A stretch of DNA of 64,000 bases from contig NC_134033.1 in the NCBI RefSeq assembly GCF_964204645.1, forward strand, positions 15,440,155 to 15,504,154, written 5' to 3'. The translations under genes and the position numbers were made by a program. The DNA comes from Tubulanus polymorphus. Its lineage: Eukaryota; Nemertea; Palaeonemertea; Tubulaniformes; Tubulanidae. Under the pieces are notes generated by a model. The model was not told the DNA's origin, made no database searches, and was given only the letters and a program-made list of their open reading frames with translations. This document shows positions 39,761-50,237 of the stretch, in pieces (positions within the stretch are counted from its first letter, which is position 1; every line of letters begins with the position of its first letter).

Positions 39761-42700
39761 AGTGGAACAATCAATGGTATCACTTGTAACATGTCGCAGA
39801 AAGGATACACGATTTCTATTGCAAATGAAACTAGCTACAATGTATTACGTTACATTATAATATACAATGCGTTCCTAACAATTCTAATAACCCGACTATC
39901 GTATAAAAAAGAAACTACAATGTATAGTTTTTAGGCCACCGCCAAAATAGACACTACCTTGTTGCAAATACAATACAAATTGTGCATCTCTTTCACATAC
40001 AATGTATGTCACCTTTACATATATAGTGTATGTCTCAATTCAATATAATGTATGTCTGATTAGCATTCATTGCGTAATTTCTATTAGCTATTACAATGTA
40101 TCAATGATATCAATATTTTTTACATATTGCCTATAGTTATAATTTCAATTCAAACTAGAAACGGATTTTTGATGACACAAAACTTTTCCTCGATAAATTA
40201 TCGTATGTACATTTACCTAAGAAGGAACTTTATTCCGTCAAATCCATCCCCCACCCCCTGATCCCTCATCAACACAAGACCCACTTCTGGCAGTGATCGC
40301 GAGTTTCATCTCAACAAGGAAAAATGATTGAAAAACGAACTGATATTTGACTGGTGTATATTATCTAACTCACGACTTATGAAGTTGGAACTGATTAAAA
40401 GAATTACTGAAAATAAGATAAACTGAAATGACTTGGAACAAAAAACGTATTATGTACAGTAAATACAGTAGTGTTTGAATGACAAGAGCCAATGACTCAC
40501 ATTTCGTACATCACAGAGTCGTACATCTATATGAAACATATACATATACATATATAAGCCCTAGAGGTCACTGATAGAAATAGGGTCCAGTTTTTTATAA
40601 TGACCTTCGGTGACTTAAAATGATTTGGTAAAATTGTGGTCAGTTGCTTATGATGACCTTTTCATTCTCAATGACTCCAATGATTCAGTTAATTTTTTGA
40701 TTATCAGACTTTCTCATTCTAAATGACTTCACTGATTCAGTAAAATTATGATTAAACTAGACCTTTTCATTATAAACGACTTCAATGATCCACTAACATC
40801 ATTATGATGATAGCTACTGCAAAGTTGACATTTTCATTCTGGATGACTTCAACGATTCAGCAAAATTATAATTACTAGACCTTCTCATTCTCAATGACTC
40901 TAACAATTCAGTAAAGTTATGATTAGTGAGCACATAATGAATTACGCTGACAATTGATTGATCTATGTATTATTAAAAAAAATCCATTCACCCTGAAATA
41001 TTTACATGATGGACACCAGCACTGAAAAACATCTTTTTTTTTGACGCCACTCGCAAAATTCGATAAAACAAATTCACAAATAAATAAAAACTAAATCAAT
41101 ATTGCACTGATAAATAATTAAGTAATAATAATAGCAATTATTAATATCTGTTCTATTAGTTATATCTTATACAAAAGACGATTTGTTCTTGATGTTTATT
41201 TATCGCAAGCGAGTTCGCAAGCGAGTTCGAATAATTTTGATTGAGCGCGTAGCGTCGCGCGTAGCGTCTCACAACGCGTCCTCCCTCGCAAAGGTTTCTA
41301 TGATTTAATCACGACTTTGTACACATACAAAAAAACATTTATTCTTACAGATCAAAAACGCTAAAGAAAGCCACAATATTTTTTAATATCCAAACGTTGA
41401 TATTTCACATGTATTTAAGTTTATGGCACTGAATCAAATAAGAAATAACTATTAATAGCATTAACCCTTTCCTTTTCGATCCCTACATATATGACCAGAT
41501 TTAGGGTAGGGTTGATGTTTAAGCCCATTATGGGAAGCGCGTAAGCCAAAAGACTCATCAAAATTCGGCTAAGTGACTTCCGCGACCAGTTCCACAGTCA
41601 TAGCTTAGACTTAAGACTAGTCTAAGATCATCTTACTTCTATAGTCGATCTAAAAACTTATGGAAACAACCCCTGGACCCAGATCCATAGTTCATCGACA
41701 AATTCCACTAGATTTGAATCTGCGTTGATTTTCCATCAGTCAAATTTGAGTCGAGAAGCGTGGCACCTGACCCAGAAAAATCGTGATACCCGGCACGGCA
41801 TAAGGTACCCGGTATGTCGAAATCGCTTCACATTGCCACAAATTTTAAAAAGCGAAACATACAAAAGCAATAGTGAAATAAACACAGAAATTACAACGGA
41901 CACTGAAGGAACGAAATACAATAATTCAAACACAAAATCACTATTCAGACGAACACTTATATTAATGACTAGTAGTGAATAATACATTGAGTACAAGTTA
42001 CAAATCTGACAAAATAATCCGCGTCATCGGACGACGCTTTATTCGGATCGAGGGACCGCTGAAATTAATCCAGACTAAGGCAGGTTTGGATTGAACGTAT
42101 TCTGGATTACGAACTCTTTACTTTCTTGTATTCTGGTCGAAACGAACGCGCCAGAAGAGAATTCTAGGAATCAGTAATAAATCAAGCCACCACAACCTGC
42201 CAAACTCTCTATCGGCCGCTTCTATTAGGTTTACCGATTACACTATTCCGGAATAGGATGGGCGTATTCTGGTCGAAACGAACGCGCCAGGAGAGAATTC
42301 CAGCATAGGTAAAGACAAATCAAAGCCTACCAAACTCTCTACCGGCCGCTTCTATCAGGATTACAGATTACAAACTCTCTATCGGCCGCTTCTATCAAGA
42401 TTACAGATTACAAACTCTCTACCGGCCGCTTCTATCAGGTTTACAGATTATACTATTCCAGAATAGGTTGAGCTTATTCTGGTTGTAACGAATGCGCTGC
42501 AAAGAGAATCCTGGCACCGGTAGAGACCAATCAAAACCCGCCTTAAACACCTACACATATTTACCACGGGTGGATCGTAAACTGGATTACGCGTCCGTCT
42601 ACTTGTACATAAAATTAATAACAGACTCGTCTTCGACAAGAATTTCTCATAATATTCAACACACTGATTAACCACTAGCAATGCTTACATACGGTACAAG

Positions 42701-43397
42701 CAGCTGATAAACACTTTTCAGCGCAACGCATTAAATCGAATTCGAATCTAAAAAAATGTCCCTTATCGGCTCAACATTCATATATATTATGTACATAAAT
42801 TCAGTCAAGCGCATTTCCGATTGCAAATTCGCAATACATTTACTGGACAAAGAGAGAAAGAGAGAGAGAAAGAGGTGGAGGGTATTTTTTGTGGAGAGGA
42901 CACAAACTGTTTCATTTAAATACACGCCATCTATGTACATCAGCACAGACACTTTCTTTCAAACGACCCTGAGTTATAATATATTCACACATACATCCAA
43001 CTCCATAAAGCTCCTTACATCATTTAAATGCACACGATAACTTGTATTTCCTAATTCAGCTCCACGCGGGCGACGGCAAGCCGGGCATTTAGTGGTTGGT
43101 TGAGTAACTATATAGCTGCATAGTCGATCACACCGAGATCATTTGGCCCGGGTCAAATTCCGCGCCGACCGAATCATCTCCGCGCGATCGCGGCTTTGCT
43201 TTTCGCATACGACGACGCACGCAATTCGAAATAACCGTTACGACGAAACACGTTTTCGCACGTTTCAAAATACGTAATCGCCGAAATCGAGATGGCTCTT
43301 TTTCGCACAAAAAAAAAAACCAAACATCTCGAACTTCTAGAGATCCACGGCGCAATGATGATGATGAAATATAAACCATTGTTACGCGAGTTTCAAG

Positions 43398-43398
<1 letters not shown>

Positions 43399-43448
<50 letters not shown>

Positions 43449-43449
43449 C

Positions 43450-43497
<48 letters not shown>

Positions 43498-43505
43498 GGT
43501 ATATG
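43399..43505. repeat. Double TA microsatellite separated by ACCGGTATA
   Basis: Two (TA)n runs of about 40-50 bases joined by TACACCGGTATA and ending TACCGGTATATG. Confidence 0.95.
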
Positions 43506-43735
43506 TAGATGTTGAAGTCAGTTGTATTCGAATTTCAAATCACTAACCGCTCGCGCAGTAACTGATAATTATCTCTTCTCTACGCACGCATACAGGGGAG
43601 ATGATGATACGCCACAACACGGAAAACTCTTCTTAAAAAACACGCAATATGGAAATAACATTTCTAAAAGCTCAGTCATCATTTAAGCGTTGATTTCAAA
43701 AGTTCAGTTCGACACTTTGCGGGTTAGATTTGACT

Positions 43736-43970
43736 CTGGATCCAGTTCCACAGTTGTGTGGGTTTAATTTGACTATGGATCCAGTTCCACAGTTGTGTGG
43801 GTTTAATTTGACTCTGGATCCAGTTCCACAGTTGTGTGGGTTTAATTTGACTATGGATCCAGTTCCACAGTTGTGTGGGTTTAATTTGACTCTGGATCCA
43901 GTTCCACAGTTGTGTGGGTTTAATTTGACTCTAGCTCCAGTTTCACAGTTGTGTGGGTTTAATAATTGAC
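43736..43970 (+). repeat. 39-bp tandem array of CTGGATCCAGTTCCACAGTT
   Basis: Six near-identical 39-base units, with TTGACTCTGGAT and TTGACTATGGAT alternating. The unit shares its core with the tips of MITE family C. Confidence 0.93.
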
Positions 43971-44974
43971 TCGCAACCCAGTTCCACAGTTGCTTGGCAT
44001 AAATTTGGGGTCTGTACAAGAGTTAAAATGTCATTTAAAAATTTTGGCACATTGAACAAACTACAGAAGTTGAGATACACGTAGAGAATAACAATACATC
44101 GGAAACCTAACAGAGAGCTTTCGACCCAAAAAGAGTAAAAATTAAATTTATCTCGAAATCTCCTTGAAAATGGTTTTTAGTGTAAAACCGAAAATTTGGG
44201 TTTTTAATAAATTCTAAACCGTTTCGATTTTTTTAAAAACTTTTTCGATTTCGTGATTTTGGGGTTTACATTCCAGATAATCACTTATACTGATAATCAA
44301 ATACTGCGACCCAGTCCATAGTGGTGAGTTAACCAGTCCATTATAGCGGTCAGTTAACCAGTCCATCATGGTGAGTTCAGATTTGACTCAAGAGTAATCT
44401 CACTGAAAATGGACTAATTCAAGCACCGGGTTGACTCTTGAACTCAAAACTGTGGAACTGGACCCTGAAGTTCGTTCTAACAAGATTCCACTGGAAATAT
44501 ATTCAGATTTTGACATTTTCATGGATGAACTAAAACTTATGCGGATTTAACCACACTAACAAAAGCGCCTGCAACCTGTTCAATACCCAAAACTAAGTCC
44601 GCAGCCAATACAGAGTCCCGAGCCACTGTTTCCGCATACTCCTTACAAATAGTAAGATTATACGCAGTCAGAGCCTGTTAGTATTTAAAGGATTGTTTAA
44701 CACATTGAGCACCGGCTACGAATTAACACTTACATCTGGTTCTGTCACTGGTGCCAGCTATGAATATATTCGTAGAATCACACGGTTCCTGATTGGCTGG
44801 CAATATGAACAGCCTGCTTCATACTCTATTCTCATTGGTCAATTTCGAGCTAAGGCTGACTTATGTCACAGCTCCAGCGCCGACCTACGAGTGTATTCAC
44901 GTGGCACCAGGAGGCGCCACCATATCATCGAGCTGGCACTCAACGCGTTAACACACACACACCAAAAAAACACC

Positions 44975-45087
44975 AGGATCCAGTTCCACAGTTGTGAGTT
45001 AGAGTTAACTCTGAGTTAAAGTTAGTTCATTTTCAGTGATTAAACCCAGAGTCGAATCTTAACTCGGAACTGTAGAACTGGATCCAG
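44975..45087. mobile_element. MITE family C copy
   Basis: Inverted tips GGATCCAGTTCCACAGTTGT and CTGTAGAACTGGATCC, with GAGTTAACTC-type interior. Confidence 0.8.
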
Positions 45088-45299
45088 GGCAGCAGTTGCT
45101 CAGAGTCAACGTAGTGATAATTACAAGTTCATCGATACTACGGCATCAATCCGCCGATTATCTTAAACCAACTATTGAGCAACTGACAAACACCAAATGA
45201 ATACAATTATAATCATTATAATCAATATCGACGAGTTTAAATATTAAATATTGCCAACACGCACGGACAGACACACGGAATTAAAAGAACGCACAATAA

Positions 45300-45305
45300 T
45301 TTATT
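45300..45305 (-). terminator. Polyadenylation signal overlapping the zinc finger gene end
   Basis: AATAAA on the minus strand only about 20 bases after the TAG stop. A longer UTR using a later signal is possible. Confidence 0.45.
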
Positions 45306-45323
45306 AACTTATTTTCCGATCGA

Positions 45324-48300
45324 CTACTGACAGAACGTATTCGCGTTATTGTTACTAACGTTATTCGACTGATTATTAATATCATTTCGATGATTGTTAT
45401 TACTATTATTACTGAACGGAGAGGGCGTCGGCGGCTGTACGACCGCGCCGGCCGCACTGACGACGGCCGCCGCCGCGTGCATTTTAACGTGATTCGCCAA
45501 CGCGACGCGCTGTCGGAAACTCTTATCGCAATGCGAGCAGACGTACGGTCGTTCGCCGGTGTGAATACGCGTGTGCATCGTGAGGTAGTTCCGGTGCGCG
45601 AAACGCTTCAAGCAGACGGCGCATTGAAACGGTTTTTCGCCGGTGTGAATGCGTACGTGGTGTTTCAACGTGCCCTGCTGCGTGAAGTTCTTACCGCAGT
45701 AGTCGCAGTGATACGGTTTCTCGCCGGTGTGAATGCGAGTGTGCACGGTCAGGTAGTTCCGATGCGAGAAGCGTTTCTCGCAGTATTCGCAACGGAACGG
45801 TTTCTCGCCGGTGTGAATACGCAGGTGTCCGGTCAGCGTGCTCTGCTGCGTGAAACTCTTCAGACACACGTAGCACTTGTACGGTTTCTCGCGCGGCGGC
45901 GCCGCCGGCGCTTGTTGCGACGACGCCATCGCGCCCGGTAACAACGTATTGTTCAACGCGACCGATCGTCCGCTCATGCGGTTCAGAACGTCGTAGTAAT
46001 TCTGCGGCGAGCCGAGCGGAGGAAAGTCCTCCGGTTCCGGTTTCACGTCGAGGCTGTTATTCAGCAGCCAACTGGCGCATTTTTCGTGCGATTCGATCTT
46101 TTCGAGGTTCAAACCGCTGTTCAGTAGACCGTTCGCGGTCAGTCCGTTCTGCGTCGGTTTCGCAGCAGCCTTCGTCGATTCGGTGGCGAATTTCACATTT
46201 CGCGTCGTCAACGGCAGATTATTACCGTACAGCGGCGCCACCACACTCGATTGATTCTGCGCCGCGAACCCGTTCAAGTGATTGCTGTTGTTCGTTAGAA
46301 ACGTATTCGGATAAACGCCCGCGGCGCTCGATTGAACACCGGCGTAGTTTTTATTATTGGCCGCGTTCAATGGAAAACACGGAAGGTTCAAACTATGCCC
46401 GTTATTGTCCGTGTTGCTGCCGTTCAATTTCAGCAAACTCTCCATATCTCCGGTGAGGTTACCGGTCGCGGCAGTACCCGTCTGGTTACCATGACTACCA
46501 GTAAATGAACGTTCCGGATTGGGACTGGAGCCGTCCCCGTCGTTGGTGAGATCAACAGTCGTGACTCCGCGACTTCCGCCGTTCACGTACGGACTGTAGC
46601 CGAACGGCGAATTTGAGACAAATGTTCCTCCTAGAACAAACGACGAAAAAACAAACTTTAAACTCGAGTCACTTCGAAAATTGTCGATAAAATCTAGATA
46701 GAAATTTTCACCAATCAAAATTTATGATCCAGTTCCATCGTTATCAACATCGAAAATGGAACAATTTTAACCCAACATAATCGAGATACTGATTAGATAG
46801 CTTCGGAACTGGATCCAGAAAATGTTCTCCAAATTACAAAATGGGCTTTAAGAAAATCAGAATGGTTTAGTATTAGTGACAACGTTTATTAGTATAGACG
46901 GTGCTTAAAGACTCACAATATCGAAGATCTAACCATGAAAATCTGTTTAACTAACGTCAAGTGCGATCTAAGGAGTAAAAGCCATATCTGAAATTTTGCT
47001 TGCCCTAAAAAATCACTTTGCCCTGTACACACAAGCAGTCCAATTGGTGGCACAATCATCCATTGTCTTGAGTGGGAAAAAAGCTAGCCCTTGGGACGAG
47101 CGAAAATGATAAGCTACTTGCCCTAATGAAAATTAAAGTTGCGTTCGCACTAGGATTTCAGTACGGTACTAAGCGCTCACACTTGGAAATTATTCGAGGC
47201 CCATTCGCGGCTTACTTCATAAGCACCGAATCTAGTGTGAACGCGGCTATACTCGTCCCAGGCAATCGGACAAGTAATTAGATCGGACCCTGTCGTGTCA
47301 GACGTTCTAGGTAGAACGCTTCTATCCATCTTCAGGTATCAATCTGCAGCCTGGTTCCGCTAGTATTTGACATCCTAGACTGATACTAATGCTCATCTTC
47401 AGAAATTCATTTGAAATGAATTCATTCCGAATCAATTTCTGAAGACAAAGACAGTTGATGATACGATGAGAAATAAATAGAATTTCTGGATGAAAGCATT
47501 CCACCCAAAATGTCCAGTTTAACAGATTTCGGTCTCGAATCATGATCATTGTGGATCTTTCATTTATATACTACTAAACTGCGACTATAATTTGTTTTCC
47601 GATGATTCGACATTCAATTTTGCGGGAATCTTCTTATCTTTTCTCAGTCGGCTCTATCTAACCGAGGGGTCCACCGACTACAAGCCGATACTTAAAAGAG
47701 AGTTGAATATTTCTAAATACCTCTGGTATATGGACTAGATGTAGAGGTGAATAAACCCGGGAATATCATTCCATTTTGTAGATGTCTTGCCGGGTAACCT
47801 ACAATTTTAAATCAATGCTATGTGAAAGTTATTTCTGCTAGCCTTCGTCGGGGAGCCTAAAAAATCTTAATCCAGTTCAAATTTCAACGAAAACGCACTC
47901 GTATTTTCGTTACACAAGGGCATCGCTGCGCCATCTGGTATGTGCCACCGGTACCTCGTCAAAACTTAATTAGTGATTAGTAATTAAAACATACATTAGT
48001 AAAACCGCAGCCTCCGCTTCCAGAAGTCAGATTGATGAACTCTGCAATCAAAATATATATCGGTGAAAAAGGCATCGAAATATTTCGACCGACAGAAGTT
48101 TTCATTTTTCAGAGATTTTTACACTTCCGCGTAATTTTAAAAGTCGAAATCCTTTCTTTTTTTAAACTATTTTTCGCATCAATCTGATCTCCGGAAGAAC
48201 CTGACCGACCGTTCCTCCCCCCCCCCCCCCGGCAGGTGCCGACGAGGGTTCACTGACCTATAGACCCCGGAAGAACCCGACCGACCGTTCCTCCCCCCCC

Positions 48301-49429
48301 CCCCCCCCGGCAGGTGCCGACAAGGGTTCACTGACCTATAGACCCCGGAAGAACCCGACCGACCGTTCCTCCCCCGGCAGGTGCCGACGAGGGTTCACTG
48401 ACCTATAGACCCCGGAAGAACCCGACCGACCGTTCCCCCGGCAGGTGCCGACAAGGGTTCACTGACCTATAGACCCCGGAAGAACCCGACCGACCGTTCC
48501 TCTGCCCCAGGCAGATGCCGACGAGGGTTCACTGACCTATTGACTGATGCTCCTGACACGAAGGCGATTCATCTTTTTCGCGTTTTATACGAAATGCCGG
48601 TAAACATTGATCGTTAAGTGACGTTTCCATTTAATTTTCTCTCGAGTCTTCAGCGACTGAAATAAAATTCACAACGAAAACAGTCAAAGAATCGTTTCTG
48701 TTATCACACAGATCACGATTCCAATCTTCCCTGATATTTTCCTAACCCTTGACCACAAATTCCCTGATTAGAGTATAAGATATTCTCAGTGGGGGTTGTT
48801 TCTTATCAAGAGGTTCCATTGTGCCACTCGTCACCAACAAGAACAACAAGACACCAAAAATTCCCAGATTGAATTATTAGATATCCTCAGTGAGGGCTGT
48901 TTCTTATCAAAAGGTTCCTTCCTTGTGCCACTTGTCACCAGCAAGAACAACAACAACTATTCAAATTCCGTCACTTCATCCAGATTTTCATGAAAAGTGT
49001 AAGAATTCCCTGATTTTCCCAAACGTAAATCCAGAATTTCTTTTCTGAGATTTTTAATACTTTTATAACACACCGGGTTTGCTTAATTATAGAATCGGTG
49101 GATTGGTCAAATAACGTAAGAAAGAAGTAGGCCTAATTAATTAAGATTTTGTAGCCTAGTTTTCAGGATTAAGAGGTATTTTTATTGGTTGTTTAGTTTA
49201 AGGATATGTAAAAGGTATCAAATATCCACCTCGCGTAATTAGAACGCACATTTTCCAACCACGGCGACTGGAAATTGGGCTAGACAGTCGTAGACGGGGC
49301 CTACCCCCGAATTTTTAGAGCGACATTTTCCGCCGAATTTCACCGATTTTCAACGTCAATTCCTGCTCGAATTTAGAAAAATTCAACTCAAATCGAATCA
49401 TACTCCAATTTACCTTCGCTTTTTTGCAT
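45324..49429 (-). CDS. Kruppel-type C2H2 zinc finger transcription factor, five fingers
   Basis: The main exon is 45324-46630. A candidate first exon, 49414-49429 (MQKSE), has an in-frame stop just before its ATG, donor GTAAAT and matching phase, giving 440 aa; this first exon is inferred. The N-terminal half is Asn/Ser/Gly-rich, with a sumoylation-type VKPE in [15 protein letters not shown]. Five consecutive C2H2 fingers with TGEKP linkers (about residues 250-390) follow: YKCYVC…HLRIH, FRCEYC…HTRIH, YHCDYC…HVRIH, FQCAVC…HTRIH, YVCSHC…HVKMH. All Cys and His ligands are present. The tail is Ala- then Asn-rich. Such proteins bind DNA in the nucleus. I cannot assign an orthologue. The coding DNA is GC-rich with many CGs compared with its surroundings. 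Confidence 0.85.
46631..49413 (-). other. Probable intron of the zinc finger gene
   Basis: Contains a family C MITE (46727-46817), the poly-C tandem repeat (48188-48540) and dispersed repeat G (48750-49020). No other coding exon recognised. Confidence 0.45.
48188..48540 (+). repeat. Tandem repeat with variable poly-C tract
   Basis: Five units of about 65-80 bases: CCGGAAGAACCCGACCGACC, GTTCCT, a C-run of 4 to 16, GGCAGGTGCCGACGAGGGTT, CACTGACCTATAGAC. Unit length differs mainly through the C-run. Confidence 0.93.
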
Positions 49430-49795
49430 TTAGGTATTGTTTTTCGCTGGGAATAGTCGATTCTAAAGGCGTTTTCCCCGTCTAAATCATCGCATTATCA
49501 ATGGATAGAGCTACCTTTATTCCCCACGATCAGCACCAGTCGCGAACTACAGAAATGCGTGTCGTCGATACCGGAATATTAGTCGCACTAATAACCGAAA
49601 GCGATCGTCTGGCGCAATTAGTGCTTGCGGGCCGCGAACGCCGGAACTAGTGCGGTTTCATTCCCATTGCAATACGTGATAACTTAAAAGTTCCTATAGG
49701 GAACTATAACCACATTTCTGTTTTCTAGTTCTAAACAGTCAAATTATCTGAATGCCTAACACCCGGAGACCACAGGGCTGTTTGACAACCTCTGC

Positions 49796-49912
49796 TAACA
49801 GTTAGTTATACTGACTAATCGTTGGGTAAGCTTCGGATGGGCTCATACCATCTATATGTGGTTTGTGAAAATATCCGATCGTGAAACTAAACCACAGACA
49901 GGTTACTGACTA
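49796..49912. repeat. Repeated segment shared with the SETX-RYK interval
   Basis: Combines ACTAATCGTTGGGTAAGCTT…GGATGGGCT (matching 7209-7262) with TGTGGTTTGTGAAAATATCC…ACAGACAGGTTACTGACTA (matching 8004-8062 almost exactly). Confidence 0.8.
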
Positions 49913-50164
49913 GTGTCTGGGGGACGTGCATACAACCACTTCCAGGTCTGGGCCGAATCCCATTGGATTGGAGACAATGTATGACATCGTTTTTCGTGGT
50001 CACCATTTGCTTTGTTAACTAAAGACTAAGAACTTAAAACAGGTATTGGTCCACACACAGTAAGACAGGGACTACTGATTAGTCTCAAGAGTTGGATTCG
50101 CAGATAGGCGCCATGACATTCTAGACATAACAATTGAAAACTAAAAATTTGAAATATGGACGGA

Positions 50165-50170
50165 TTTATT
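50165..50170 (-). terminator. AKAP14: Polyadenylation signal of AKAP14
   Basis: AATAAA on the minus strand, about 70 bases after the TAA stop. Confidence 0.6.
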
Positions 50171-50237
50171 CGAAGATTTATCACAATATTTTCTAGATAA
50201 GAATAAAAACAATTTAGGAGGCGAGAAGTATCTACAA

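Larger units (their letters stand above)
36625..45299. other. Intergenic region rich in repeats, no gene recognised
   Basis: Besides the separately listed repeats it holds an imperfect 80-90 base repeat with ATTCAGTAAAATTATGATTA (40600-40930) and a repeat with CTCTCTATCGGCCGCTTCTA plus GGTCGAAACGAACGCGCCAG (42100-42500). The sequence is AT-rich, and open frames are short with no resemblance to known proteins. Confidence 0.6.

Noticed and set aside
38495-39934. Long open frames on both strands (up to 390 codons)
   Set aside because: They are made entirely of a 24-bp tandem repeat whose length is a multiple of three; no domain, splice or start context supports a gene.
41725-41982. 85-codon plus-strand frame
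   Set aside because: No recognisable motif, no splice context, AT-rich intergenic sequence with an equally long frame on the other strand.
43696-44019. 107-codon minus-strand repeat protein (KLNPHNCGTGS)
   Set aside because: Translation of a 39-bp tandem repeat (13 codons).
45390-45941. 183-codon plus-strand frame
   Set aside because: Antisense shadow of the conserved C2H2 finger codons on the minus strand.
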